19,702 nucleotides of DNA from Bacteroidales bacterium GP2 (GTDB lineage: Bacteria; Bacteroidota; Bacteroidia; Bacteroidales; Muribaculaceae), in assembly GCA_001701115.1 (NCBI GenBank), contig DAAJ01000079.1:1-19702 (forward strand), given 5' to 3'. Shown in pieces: positions 7,854 to 15,030 of the stretch. Numbering within the stretch: the stretch's first letter is position 1; each line of letters starts with the position of its first letter. A model generated the notes under the pieces. The model was not told the DNA's origin, did not search any database, and saw only the letters and a list, made by a program, of their open reading frames with translations. A program made the position numbers and the translations under genes.

Positions 7854-8459
7854 TCAGAAGGTAATTGATGCGGTGAGTGATAAGGTCCGGTTCTCCGGGT
7901 TGTAGGCAGGTGCCGCTATAGCAGTTACGCTTGTTTTGTCCCAGCCAAACAGTTTCCTTTCAAAGGGGAGCAGCAAGTATGCCGCCCTGGCACTGAGGAA
8001 GCCGATTGCAGCTCCTGCGGCAACATCACCGAAGCGATGCCGGTGGTGGTGGATGCGTAACGCTCCAACTCCTACAGCCACAGCATAACCTCCGGCTCCC
8101 CATGCCCAGCCGTATTCGGAACGCAGCATTTCAGCGCCGCGGAATGCACGTGCGGCGTGTCCGGAGGGGAAGGAATGGCGGTCTGTGCCATCCGGTCTTG
8201 TGGAATGGATGGTGTGCTTGAGGGTAAAGGTAACCCCTTCACATATTATCATAGAAGTTGCGGTCAGTGCAATTCGTTCTTTCCAGTCGTGGCGCGGTTT
8301 TACCCCGCATACACTCAGCCCGAAATTTGCAATTGTAGGTACAAATTGCGCAATATCATCCAGATAATAGTGTTTCGTCTCAGTTTTTTCTGAAGTTTGT
8401 GCTATCGCAGTGGAAAATGAGGAGAGGAGGAGTATGAGTGAAAGAAATATAGGTTTCAT
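7854..8459 (-). CDS. Exported PAP2-family phosphatase
   Basis: This is a type 2 phosphatidic acid phosphatase-like enzyme, a family that dephosphorylates lipid phosphates such as undecaprenyl pyrophosphate. The 201-residue product starts with a signal-peptide-like segment (MKPIFLSLILLLSSFSTAIA) followed by AQ. All three catalytic blocks are present: K81-x6-R88-P89, PSGH at 98-101, and R135-x5-His141-x3-Asp145. The third block lies in an unusual run, RIHHHRHRFGD. Two or three hydrophobic segments (about 65-80, 120-134, 146-162) are compatible with membrane association. The start is 7 bases after the stop of the NlpC/P60 gene, so the two are probably co-transcribed. A role in recycling the lipid carrier of cell-wall synthesis fits the neighbours, but the substrate is not determined by sequence. 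Confidence 0.87.
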   Translation of the reverse strand: MKPIFLSLILLLSSFSTAIAQTSEKTETKHYYLDDIAQFVPTIANFGLSVCGVKPRHDWKERIALTATSMIICEGVTFTLKHTIHSTRPDGTDRHSFPSGHAARAFRGAEMLRSEYGWAWGAGGYAVAVGVGALRIHHHRHRFGDVAAGAAIGFLSARAAYLLLPFERKLFGWDKTSVTAIAAPAYNPENRTLSLTASITF

Positions 8460-8466
8460 CGTATTG

Positions 8467-9423
8467 TCAGAAGTACCAGGGATGAGAGGTGAGACGGATG
8501 ATTCCGGGTGTGTCCTCGCATCCTGTAATGCGGACAACCTGAACGACCTTTCTTGGAATGTAAAGCGGGTCCGCAGGGTCAATCGATGCGGTGAACACTT
8601 TGCCGGAAGAGTGTATGAACCGACCCCGGCGGTCATATATTGCCACATGTGTGATTTTAGTGCCGGCTTCATTGGTGAAGAATAGGAGGTCGCCTCTTTT
8701 CCAAAGGTCCGGTCGTGCTACCGGTATGTCAATTCCCACGAGCGCCTGCTGCGAGGCATCGCGTGGCAGGAGGATGCCGGTTGCAAAATACGCTCTCCTG
8801 ACAAGCCCGGAGCAGTCTGGCGCAAGCAGGGTTGTTCCTCCCCACAGATACGGGGCGCCATTTGCAAGTGCCGCTGTCGCAATTACGAGGTCGGTGTCGG
8901 TGAATGTGGTGAAGGCTTCCGAAAGTGGCATAGCCATGTCTGCCGGGATGTATCCGACGGTGCTGTCAGGCAGGGACACGCAGAGGTAGTTGCTGCCCGC
9001 AGGCGATTTAGCGGGCAGTATCGTTCCGTTCATGAGATAGGTAATCCTGCCCCCTCGTGTTGTATCGGCAAGCACGTCTACTGTAGTCGGGCAAGTGACG
9101 ATGATTCTCGGAGTTTTCTTCCAGGCAGCATAATCCTCGGTGGAAACGGGAGCTACAGAGGAGGAGTTGATGAATCCGGTGTATGAGTCGGGGAGTGTGA
9201 CCCCAAACCATTCTCCAACGGTGTCTGTAACGCACGCAGGTGTGCCGAGCAGTGCTTGGGTCACCATTTCAGATGAATGAGCCGGGGATTGGCGGATATG
9301 CGCCACGGGGATGGTGATGAAAACCATCGTGCAGGTATCGGTATCAGCAAGCACTGCTGCCCGTGCCGGGGCAACCGGCAGGAGCAGCAGTGATGCCAAT
9401 AGTGCGGTTATAAAGTGCTTCAC
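8467..9423 (-). CDS. Secreted SH3-NlpC/P60 cell-wall hydrolase
   Basis: This 318-residue protein is probably a periplasmic peptidoglycan endopeptidase of the NlpC/P60 type, cutting stem peptides. It begins with a signal peptide (basic MKH, hydrophobic to about residue 20, ARA). Two SH3-like segments follow at about 35-95 (VAHIRQSPAHSSEMV, GEWFGVTLPDSYTGFI) and 108-165 (VDVLADTT, YLCVSLPDSTVGYIP). The catalytic domain (about 178-300) has YLWGGTTLLAPDCSGLVRR with nucleophile Cys204, His259 in ITHVAIYD and a third polar residue His271 in FIHSSG. The start is a GTG overlapping the glmM stop (GTGA, 4 nt), which implies translational coupling to GlmM. The family resembles gamma-D-glutamyl-diamino acid endopeptidases of Bacteroidetes, but exact bond specificity is not visible. 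Confidence 0.92.
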   Translation of the reverse strand: MKHFITALLASLLLLPVAPARAAVLADTDTCTMVFITIPVAHIRQSPAHSSEMVTQALLGTPACVTDTVGEWFGVTLPDSYTGFINSSSVAPVSTEDYAAWKKTPRIIVTCPTTVDVLADTTRGGRITYLMNGTILPAKSPAGSNYLCVSLPDSTVGYIPADMAMPLSEAFTTFTDTDLVIATAALANGAPYLWGGTTLLAPDCSGLVRRAYFATGILLPRDASQQALVGIDIPVARPDLWKRGDLLFFTNEAGTKITHVAIYDRRGRFIHSSGKVFTASIDPADPLYIPRKVVQVVRITGCEDTPGIIRLTSHPWYF

Positions 9424-10808
9424 ACTGTCATTGATGCTATAACTTCCTTAATCTGGTTTGCAAGCTCGTCGGCAGCTTCCATTGTTGCCGCTTCGGAGTA
9501 GATGCGGATGATTGGTTCGGTATTGCTCTTGCGGAGGTGAACCCATGAGTCGGCGAAGTCAATCTTCACACCATCAATATCGGTGATGGTTTCATTTGAA
9601 TAACGTTTCTTGACTTCGGCGAGGATTGCGTCAACATCGATGTCCGGTGTAAGTTCGATTTTGTTTTTTGCAATCGCGTAAGCGGGATATGTTTTCTTGA
9701 GTTCGCTCACTTTCTTGCCGCTCTTTGCAAGGAGGGTGAGGAAGAGAGCCACGCCAACAAGGGCATCACGACCATAATGGCTTGCCGGGTAGATGACTCC
9801 GCCATTGCCTTCTCCGCCGATAACAGCTCCGGTTTCCTTCATCTTGGTAGTGACGTTCACTTCGCCGACAGCACTTGCGCTGTATGAGCAGCCGTGGCGT
9901 TCGGTAACATCGCGGAGGGCGCGTGAAGAGCTGAGGTTGCTGACGGTAGATCCGGGAGTCTGAGACAGGACGTAGTCCGCAATAGCAACAAGGGTGTATT
10001 CCTCAACAAACATTTCGCCGTTTTCCATGACGATTGCGAGACGGTCAACGTCCGGGTCGACAACGAAGCCCACATCGGCACGACCTTCCTTCATCAGGTC
10101 TGAAATCTGTGTGAGGTTTTCGGGGATAGGCTCAGGGGTGTGGGCGAATTTGCCGGTAGCCTCACAGTTGAGCTCAATGATATTCTTAACGCCGAGGGCT
10201 TTGAGAAGCTGGGGGATGACCACGCCTCCTACAGAGTTTACAGCGTCTACGGCTACTGTGAAGTTTGCTTCGGCGATAGCTTTTGTGTCCACAAGGTCAA
10301 GCGCAAGCACAGAATCAATGTGCCGGCGGTTGTAGGTGGTGTTAATCTGTTCGTGCCCGAGTTCGGTTACAGGGGCAAAAGAGTATGAGTCATCCGCAGC
10401 GATAGCGAGCACTTCTTTGCCCTGCGCGTCGTTGAGGAATTCTCCATTTTCATTCAGGAGCTTGAGCGCGTTCCACTGCACGGGGTTGTGGCTTGCCGTG
10501 ATGATGATGCCTCCGCAAGCGTTTTCGGCAGTAACGGCAATTTCGGTAGTAGGTGTTGATGCGAGACCGATGTTTACCACATCAAAGCCCATTCCGCATA
10601 GGGTTGACACAACGATGCCGCTGACCATTTCGCCGCTAAGGCGCGCATCGCGTCCCACAACGATGACATTGCTGGTTTTGGTTGTTGTCTTGCGGATGAA
10701 TGTAGCGTATGCCGCAGTGAATTTAACGATGTCAAGTGGTGAAAGACCTTCACCCGGAGCACCGCCGATAGTACCGCGGATGCCCGAAATAGATTTGATG
10801 AGTGACAT
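9420..10808 (-). CDS. glmM: Phosphoglucosamine mutase
   Basis: This cytoplasmic enzyme converts glucosamine-6-phosphate to glucosamine-1-phosphate on the way to UDP-GlcNAc for peptidoglycan and LPS. The 462 residues have the four-domain alpha-D-phosphohexomutase pattern: ISGIRGTIGG at the start, the phosphoserine loop ITASHNPVQWNALK (Ser106), the metal loop DPDVDRLAIV, the sugar-binding GEGNGGVIYP, and the phosphate-binding RKSNTEPIIRIYSEA near the end. A phosphomannomutase or mixed specificity is possible because the superfamily overlaps, but the opening segment and the cell-wall neighbours favour GlmM. It begins 41 bases after the DUF4827 gene and its stop overlaps the NlpC/P60 start. Confidence 0.93.
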   Translation of the reverse strand: MSLIKSISGIRGTIGGAPGEGLSPLDIVKFTAAYATFIRKTTTKTSNVIVVGRDARLSGEMVSGIVVSTLCGMGFDVVNIGLASTPTTEIAVTAENACGGIIITASHNPVQWNALKLLNENGEFLNDAQGKEVLAIAADDSYSFAPVTELGHEQINTTYNRRHIDSVLALDLVDTKAIAEANFTVAVDAVNSVGGVVIPQLLKALGVKNIIELNCEATGKFAHTPEPIPENLTQISDLMKEGRADVGFVVDPDVDRLAIVMENGEMFVEEYTLVAIADYVLSQTPGSTVSNLSSSRALRDVTERHGCSYSASAVGEVNVTTKMKETGAVIGGEGNGGVIYPASHYGRDALVGVALFLTLLAKSGKKVSELKKTYPAYAIAKNKIELTPDIDVDAILAEVKKRYSNETITDIDGVKIDFADSWVHLRKSNTEPIIRIYSEAATMEAADELANQIKEVIASMTV

Positions 10809-10849
10809 ATTTTATGGTTTAGATTTTTATGGATTGGATTGCAACGTGT

Positions 10850-11425
10850 TCAGATTTTGCCTGGGAAGTAGCGGATGTCGTAGAGGAAGGGGGTAACGTA
10901 TGAAATCTCGCTGTACCAGCCGAGCTGTGATTTGACCACAAGCCTTACGTGGCTGTTGAGCGGGAGAAGCGACAGTGGCACCTGTATGCCGGTTCCCCAC
11001 TGGGTAGAGGATTCAAGGGTGGTGTTACCGTAGCGGAATGACTGGTCGCCGTACTCTATGTTTTCGCTGTTGCCCTCCGAGGTCATTCCATCTTCCGATG
11101 TGTAGTAGTTGATATTGTACCTTGTGAAGCGGAAGTAGACAATCTGGTTGTCGGCAACCATCGGACCATCGCCTTTCTCTATTACCTGCATGTAGAGGTT
11201 GCCCTCAGGGTCGAGCTGATAGAAAGGAGCGTCATTGCCGGTGACGAATTCTTTGTTGTCGGCGATATAGCCTATTACTTTCTGGTCGGCGAGAAACAGG
11301 TTTACAGCTTTGTTCTCGTCCTCAAGCATCTGGGCATAGCTTTTCCTGTCGCTGCAGGATTGCATTGCCGCGCAGGCGATAAGTGCAACCGCCGCAATGA
11401 GTGTATTTACGATTCTAATTTTCAT
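10850..11425 (-). CDS. DUF4827-type lipoprotein
   Basis: This is a predicted lipoprotein of unknown function, 191 residues. A hydrophobic N-terminus ends at MQSC, putting the lipidated cysteine at position 24; the lipobox is weak by E. coli rules but acceptable for Bacteroidetes. The body begins DRKSYAQMLEDENKAVNLFL and contains beta-rich stretches such as NLYMQVIEKGDG and NQIVYFRFTRYNINYY, which recall FKBP-like peptidyl-prolyl isomerase folds without the catalytic residues I would need to call activity. The association with the NrnA-like gene 17 bases upstream is one I remember from other Bacteroidetes. The family name is from memory of pattern and context. Confidence 0.8.
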   Translation of the reverse strand: MKIRIVNTLIAAVALIACAAMQSCSDRKSYAQMLEDENKAVNLFLADQKVIGYIADNKEFVTGNDAPFYQLDPEGNLYMQVIEKGDGPMVADNQIVYFRFTRYNINYYTSEDGMTSEGNSENIEYGDQSFRYGNTTLESSTQWGTGIQVPLSLLPLNSHVRLVVKSQLGWYSEISYVTPFLYDIRYFPGKI

Positions 11426-11442
11426 ATTCTGGTTAAGTGATG

Positions 11443-12486
11443 TTATTCGTTTGTTGCAGGGAGGAGTTGGGTGAATATAGGAAGTGCGTCAATGAGGGTG
11501 GCTACTGCCTCCGGCATAGTGCCATGAAATTCTCCTCCGGCGGCGTTGCAGTGTCCTCCTCCTCCATACAGTTTTTCGCATATTGTATTTACGGGGAAGT
11601 CGCCGGTGCTTCTCATTGAAACCTTGATGAAATTCTTGTCATCTTCGCGGAAAAACACGCTCCATATAATCCCTGGAATGCTCAAAGGCTTGTTTACAAG
11701 ACCTTCGGTGTCGCCTTTCACATAGTCGAACTCGGTGAGCTCGTTGCGGTCAAGGGTTATAAGCGCGAGGGAGTGCTCCGGTAGCAGGAACATCCGGCGG
11801 TATATGGCGTAGCCGCAGATGCGCAGCCTGTTTGCGCTGTTGGTGTTCCACACCGTATTATATATCTCATCCTTGTTTATTCCTGTGGTGAGAAGCCGGG
11901 CAATGATGAGGTACAGGTCGGGATTGTTTGAATTGTAGGAGAAATTTCCAGTGTCCGTAAGCATTCCCGTGTATATGCAGGTTGCTGCATCGGCATGGAT
12001 TTTGCCGGACCACCCCATCTGGTAAAGAAGCCTGTATAGGAGGGCGCAGGTAGATGATTCCTCCGGATAGGAGATTTCCACATCGGTGAAGTGCTCCGGG
12101 TCAAGGTGGTGGTCTATCATGATTCTTGTCGCCGTGCTCTCCATCAGCAGCGGTTCAAGCCGGTCTATTCTCTGCGGGGCATTGTAGTCCATGCAGAAAA
12201 CGAGGTCGGCGCTTTTAAGCAAGTGTAGCGCCCGGTCGTGATAGCGTGATGCTATTGTTATATGGTCGTTCCCCGGCAGGAACCTCAGGCTTTTAGGGGG
12301 AGTGTCAGGCGTGATGACATTGACAATCTTATGGTCGCCGGCAAGCACAGCCGCGAGCCCGAGGCTTGAACCAAGCGCATCACCGTCCGGTGTCTTATGG
12401 CAGGTAATGACAATGCGGTGGCTTGCCTCAATCATTTTTTTTGCGGCAGCCACTTTGTCATCGCTTATCGTCTTTGTGATAGTCAT
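11443..12486 (-). CDS. DHH-family phosphodiesterase (NrnA-like nanoRNase/pAp phosphatase)
   Basis: This probably degrades very short RNAs (nanoRNA) and/or removes the 3' phosphate from pAp, or possibly cleaves a cyclic dinucleotide intermediate. The 347-residue protein has the DHH metal motifs in order: CHKTPDGDALGSS (about 29-41), FCMDYN (Asp at about 99), MIDHH (about 123-127) and TGMLTDTG. The C-terminal DHHA1 domain ends in the substrate loop YGGGGHCNAAGG. No transmembrane or PAS region is present, so it is the short NrnA type and not GdpP. It is the first gene of the - strand operon with the DUF4827 gene, glmM and the wall genes. The ATG lies about 24 bases downstream of the predicted transcription start. 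Confidence 0.92.
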   Translation of the reverse strand: MTITKTISDDKVAAAKKMIEASHRIVITCHKTPDGDALGSSLGLAAVLAGDHKIVNVITPDTPPKSLRFLPGNDHITIASRYHDRALHLLKSADLVFCMDYNAPQRIDRLEPLLMESTATRIMIDHHLDPEHFTDVEISYPEESSTCALLYRLLYQMGWSGKIHADAATCIYTGMLTDTGNFSYNSNNPDLYLIIARLLTTGINKDEIYNTVWNTNSANRLRICGYAIYRRMFLLPEHSLALITLDRNELTEFDYVKGDTEGLVNKPLSIPGIIWSVFFREDDKNFIKVSMRSTGDFPVNTICEKLYGGGGHCNAAGGEFHGTMPEAVATLIDALPIFTQLLPATNE

Positions 12487-12514
12487 CAGTATTCAGAAGG
12501 TGCTGTAGACGGTG

Positions 12515-12522
12515 CAAAGTTA
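12515..12522 (-). promoter_or_regulatory. -7 element of the nrnA-like gene promoter
   Basis: The minus strand reads TAACTTTG, an exact TAnnTTTG box, followed by CACC as in the ileS promoter. No good TTTG is found at 19-21 bases upstream. The start should be near 12510. Confidence 0.6.
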
Positions 12523-12611
12523 GTAAAATCTTCACTAACCGAGTGCACAGCGTGGCAGGTATGTCCTCAATTTTTATTTTTTAACTTGATGCAGTGCCGG
12601 TTGCAGTGCTG

Positions 12612-12673
12612 ACGGCAAAATTTCGTGGCGTATGAAAAATATTTTTCGATTAAGTTGCATAAATCTTTGCCGT
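12612..12673. repeat. Nested inverted repeats upstream of rplU
   Basis: ACGGCAAA at 12612-12619 is the exact inverse of TTTGCCGT at 12666-12673, and the similarity extends to about 15 bases on each side with small differences. Almost centred between the arms is a perfect 14-base palindrome, GAAAAATATTTTTC (12634-12647). The right arm contains the TTTG -33 element of the rplU promoter. The rest of the 304-base gap (12487-12790) holds the two divergent promoters, an A/T-rich tract at 12570-12583, a short direct repeat TGCAGTGC (12590-12597 and 12602-12609) and the rplU leader. No gene is evident in it. Confidence 0.55.
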
Positions 12674-12696
12674 TAGCAGGAATTTGCTTACTTTTG
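12666..12696 (+). promoter_or_regulatory. Bacteroidota-type promoter of rplU-rpmA
   Basis: TTTG (12666-12669), 19 bases, then TACTTTTG (12689-12696): an exact match to the -33/-7 consensus. Transcription should start near 12701, giving a leader of about 90 bases before rplU. Confidence 0.82.
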
Positions 12697-12700
12697 CAGC

Positions 12701-12790
12701 CGAATTTTGCTCGTTGGGCTCCGGTTAAGTGCGAATCCGGTGTTTGGAGTCGCCGCCCGCGGGAAGAACCCGTAAAATCTTATAAATAGG
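12701..12790 (+). promoter_or_regulatory. Structured 5' leader of rplU
   Basis: GGCTCC (12717-12722) can pair with GGAGTC (12746-12751), enclosing GGTT (12723-12726) paired with AATCC (12734-12738, one bulge). A second hairpin is CGGG-AAGAA-CCCG at 12760-12772, 18 bases before the ATG. This could be an autoregulatory ribosomal protein leader. It is inferred by hand folding and is not a match to a family I recognise. Confidence 0.45.
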
Positions 12791-13111
12791 ATGTACGCAA
12801 TTGTAGAAATCCAGGGACAGCAGTTCAAGGCAGAGCCTGAGAAGTTCCTGTATGTTCATTACCTTGGTGAGAATGCCAAGGAGGGAGACAAGCTCGAATT
12901 CGACCGTGTTCTCCTTTCTGATGTAGACGGTGCAGTGAAAGTAGGCGCACCTGTTGTTGAAGGCGCAAAAGTTGTTTGCGAAGTTCTTGAACCCCTTGTA
13001 AAAGGTGAGAAAGTTATCGTATTCAAGAAAAAACGTCGTAAAGGTTATCGCCGTAAAAACGGTCACCGCCAGTATTTCTCCAAGGTGTTAATTAAAGAAG
13101 TTGTTGCTTAA
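12791..13111 (+). CDS. rplU: 50S ribosomal protein L21
   Basis: L21 binds 23S rRNA in the large subunit. The 106-residue product has the family opening MYAIVEIQGQQFKAEP, the central VGAPVVEGAKVVCEV, and the basic signature KKKRRKGYRRKNGHRQYF near the C-terminus. The length is normal. It is followed after 20 bases by rpmA, the usual L21-L27 pairing. The ATG is preceded by an A/T-rich stretch (ATAAATAGG) and a long structured leader. Confidence 0.98.
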   Translation: MYAIVEIQGQQFKAEPEKFLYVHYLGENAKEGDKLEFDRVLLSDVDGAVKVGAPVVEGAKVVCEVLEPLVKGEKVIVFKKKRRKGYRRKNGHRQYFSKVLIKEVVA

Positions 13112-13131
13112 TCCTCTAAAATCTTAAAGAA

Positions 13132-13392
13132 ATGGCACATAAGAAAGGTGTAGGTAGTTCAAAGAACGGCCGTGAGTCAGAAAGCAAACGACTCGGTGTT
13201 AAGATTTTTGGTGGTCAGAACGCCAAGGCAGGCAGCATCATCAAACGCCAGCGTGGCACAGTGCACCATCCCGGTTTGAATGTCGGCATGGGCAAGGACC
13301 ACACAATTTACGCTCTTATCGACGGCGTGGTTGTGTTTTCAACCGGCAAGAACGGACGCCGCTTTATCAATGTGGCTCCCGCCGAAGCATAA
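13132..13392 (+). CDS. rpmA: 50S ribosomal protein L27
   Basis: L27 has an N-terminal tail that reaches the peptidyl transferase centre. The 86-residue product starts MAHKKGVGSSKNGRESES directly, without the cleavable N-terminal extension seen in Firmicutes, and carries the conserved RQRGTVHHPGLNVGMGKD segment. It is the last gene of the rplU operon and is followed by a strong terminator. Confidence 0.98.
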   Translation: MAHKKGVGSSKNGRESESKRLGVKIFGGQNAKAGSIIKRQRGTVHHPGLNVGMGKDHTIYALIDGVVVFSTGKNGRRFINVAPAEA

Positions 13393-13421
13393 TCGCGCGG
13401 TATAAGCGACTCAACTCATTG

Positions 13422-13459
13422 TCAGGGCAACTCCATTGCGGAGTTGTCCTGATTTTTTT
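13422..13459 (+). terminator. Intrinsic terminator after rpmA
   Basis: TCAGGGCAACTCC pairs with GGAGTTGTCCTGA (13 bp including one G-U pair) around the loop ATTGC and is followed by seven T. The T-run overlaps the last codon and stop of the convergent MFS gene. On the opposite strand the hairpin lacks a T-run, so it mainly terminates rplU-rpmA. Confidence 0.93.
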
Positions 13460-14630
13460 ATGAACCATACGGGCGGTGCACCGCTCCGGGGCGCTCGTTC
13501 CTGCGGTACAGGATGACAAGGAGCACCACACCTATTATTATAATAGGAACTCCGATAAGTGCCGGCGATGTGATGCCCATTCCTGCACTGATGGCTTTGC
13601 CTCCGATGTAAGCCGCTATGGCGTTGCCGGCATTGTATGCCACTTGTATGCAGGCTGCTCCAAGCATCTCGCCGCCTTTTGAATAGCCGACTATCGATGA
13701 CTGGAGCGGGCTGCCTGAGCCAAATAGCGCCGCTGTGCCGAAAACAAGCAAGACTATGGCAACAATCTGGATTGATGCGAACAGGTAAAACAGGATCAGC
13801 ACCGGTATTGCGGATGCCATGACCCATGCGGCAACTGCGCTCGGCTTGAACCGGTCGCTGAGCCGTCCGGAGATAAGGTTGCCGGCAAACATTCCGAATC
13901 CCGCTATTGCCATCAGCCAGGGCAGGGAGGATGCCTGAAAGCCGCTCGCGTCGGTAAGCATCGGGTCGATGTAGCTATACCAGCAATATATGCCTATCTG
14001 CCCGGCAAGCACTCCGCCGAAAATCAGCCACGGCGGCAAGGTGGTGAGGAATTTGAACTGTCCTTTGAATCCCTGGTCCGGCAGGCTACCGACATCGCGG
14101 ACCCAGAACCGTATTGCGGCAAGGGTGCACAGCCCGGCTCCCGCAACGATGAAGAATGCGGTGCGCCAATGGAAATTGTTCGCGATGAATGTGCCGCCGG
14201 GTACTCCCAGCAGGGTTGCTATTGTCATTCCGGCAATCATTATAGACACTGCGCTTACCTCTTTGCCGGGCGCAGCGAGTTTCCTCGCCACAATCGCGCC
14301 TACGCCGAAATATGCTCCATGCGGCAGTCCTGATATGAAACGTGCCGCCATGAATGTCCAGTATCCTGGAGCAAGCGCGGCGCATAGGTTGCCGGCGGCA
14401 ATAACTCCGGCAAGAATCATCATCAGCCGTTTCAGCGGAAGCTTGCGGGCGAAAAGGAGCGCGGGCGCACCTACACATACTCCGGTAGCGTATGCCGATA
14501 TGAAATGTCCGGCATCTGTCACGCTTATGTGCATAGACTCGGCGATATTGCTGAGGATGCCCATCATAAGAAATTCTGCAATGCCCAAGGCAAAGGTGCC
14601 AAGGGCAAGTGCCGTCAGTCCTTTATTCAT
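13458..14630 (-). CDS. AraJ-like MFS efflux transporter
   Basis: This is an inner-membrane major facilitator of the DHA1 drug/sugar efflux group, about 390 residues with 12 predicted helices. It resembles E. coli AraJ along its length as I remember it: LALGTFALGIAEFLMMG at the start, the family motif GLPHGAYFGVGAIVA near residues 105-120, NNFHWRTAFF, PPWLIFGGVL, GMFAGNLISGRLSDRF, and SPLQSSIVGYSKGGEMLGAA. The substrate is unknown. I start at ATG 14630, where the AraJ-like homology begins; an in-frame start at 14738 would add 36 residues unlike the family. No TAnnTTTG box precedes it, but the 160-base divergent region contains a candidate operator. It stands alone between ribosomal operons. 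Confidence 0.9.
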   Translation of the reverse strand: MNKGLTALALGTFALGIAEFLMMGILSNIAESMHISVTDAGHFISAYATGVCVGAPALLFARKLPLKRLMMILAGVIAAGNLCAALAPGYWTFMAARFISGLPHGAYFGVGAIVARKLAAPGKEVSAVSIMIAGMTIATLLGVPGGTFIANNFHWRTAFFIVAGAGLCTLAAIRFWVRDVGSLPDQGFKGQFKFLTTLPPWLIFGGVLAGQIGIYCWYSYIDPMLTDASGFQASSLPWLMAIAGFGMFAGNLISGRLSDRFKPSAVAAWVMASAIPVLILFYLFASIQIVAIVLLVFGTAALFGSGSPLQSSIVGYSKGGEMLGAACIQVAYNAGNAIAAYIGGKAISAGMGITSPALIGVPIIIIGVVLLVILYRRNERPGAVHRPYGS

Positions 14631-14664
14631 GTTTGTAATTTTTGATTTGCTATGTGTAATGTGA

Positions 14665-14690
14665 TGACCGGTCAAAAAACCGTTGGTCAA
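14665..14690. promoter_or_regulatory. Candidate operator upstream of the MFS gene
   Basis: TGACCGGTCA (14665-14674) is a perfect 10-base palindrome, and GGTCAA occurs twice 15 bases apart (14670-14675 and 14685-14690). It lies 35-60 bases before the MFS ATG, next to a very A/T-rich run (14698-14712). A regulator site is inferred; the regulator is not in the window. Confidence 0.4.
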
Positions 14691-14758
14691 GAAAGCGTAT
14701 ATATAATATATAAGGTGTGCTATGGCGCGTTTGTTCATTCCGGAATATGCGCCGCTGT

Positions 14759-14789
14759 TTTGCAGTTTGGTGGAAATTGGCTATTTTCG
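14759..14789 (+). promoter_or_regulatory. Promoter of small membrane protein gene, probably leaderless
   Basis: TTTG (14759-14762), 19 bases, then TATTTTCG (14782-14789), a one-mismatch TAnnTTTG. The ATG at 14794 starts four bases after the box, the same geometry as at tgt and the helicase gene. Confidence 0.55.
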
Positions 14790-14793
14790 CGTT

Positions 14794-15030
14794 ATGAAGA
14801 AAGATAACAGAAAGGGTGTTTCAATTGCAATCGCCATAGCTGCGATACTTCTCGGTGGCTACCAGGTGCTCTGCAATGCTGGTGTGGTTCCCGGCAGGGA
14901 GCTTGCCTACAGTGGCGCTCAAAATCTCCTTATAGGCATACTTTTCCTGATATACGGAGTGATTTCCCTGTTTACATTGCCTAAGAGGAAAGAGGATAAC
15001 GCTGTTGGGGACGCGGACGGCAAAGAGTGA
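14794..15030 (+). CDS. Small two-helix membrane protein (78 aa), hypothetical
   Basis: I do not recognise a family. The product starts MKKDNRKG, then has a hydrophobic helix (VSIAIAIAAILLGGYQVL, about 9-26), a short linker NAGVVPGRELAYSGAQ, and a second helix (NLLIGILFLIYGVISLF, about 43-59), ending in a charged tail (PKRKEDNAVGDADGKE). The positive-inside rule suggests that both ends are cytoplasmic. An in-frame ATG at 14722 would add 24 residues, but it lies upstream of the promoter elements, so 14794 is preferred. It is divergent from the MFS gene and precedes the rplM promoter. No functional role can be read from the sequence. Confidence 0.7.
   Translation: MKKDNRKGVSIAIAIAAILLGGYQVLCNAGVVPGRELAYSGAQNLLIGILFLIYGVISLFTLPKRKEDNAVGDADGKE

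Noticed and set aside
12721..12772. Resemblance to a cobalamin riboswitch core (GTGCGAATCC followed by GCCGCCCGC) in the rplU leader
   Set aside because: The predicted transcript starts only about 20 bases upstream, leaving no room for the other riboswitch stems, and L21 is not a B12-linked gene.
13990..14664. A 224-codon open frame on the + strand opposite the MFS gene
   Set aside because: It is antisense to a clear transporter, and its low-complexity protein rich in Ala, Pro, Ser and Arg looks like a shadow of GC-rich codons.
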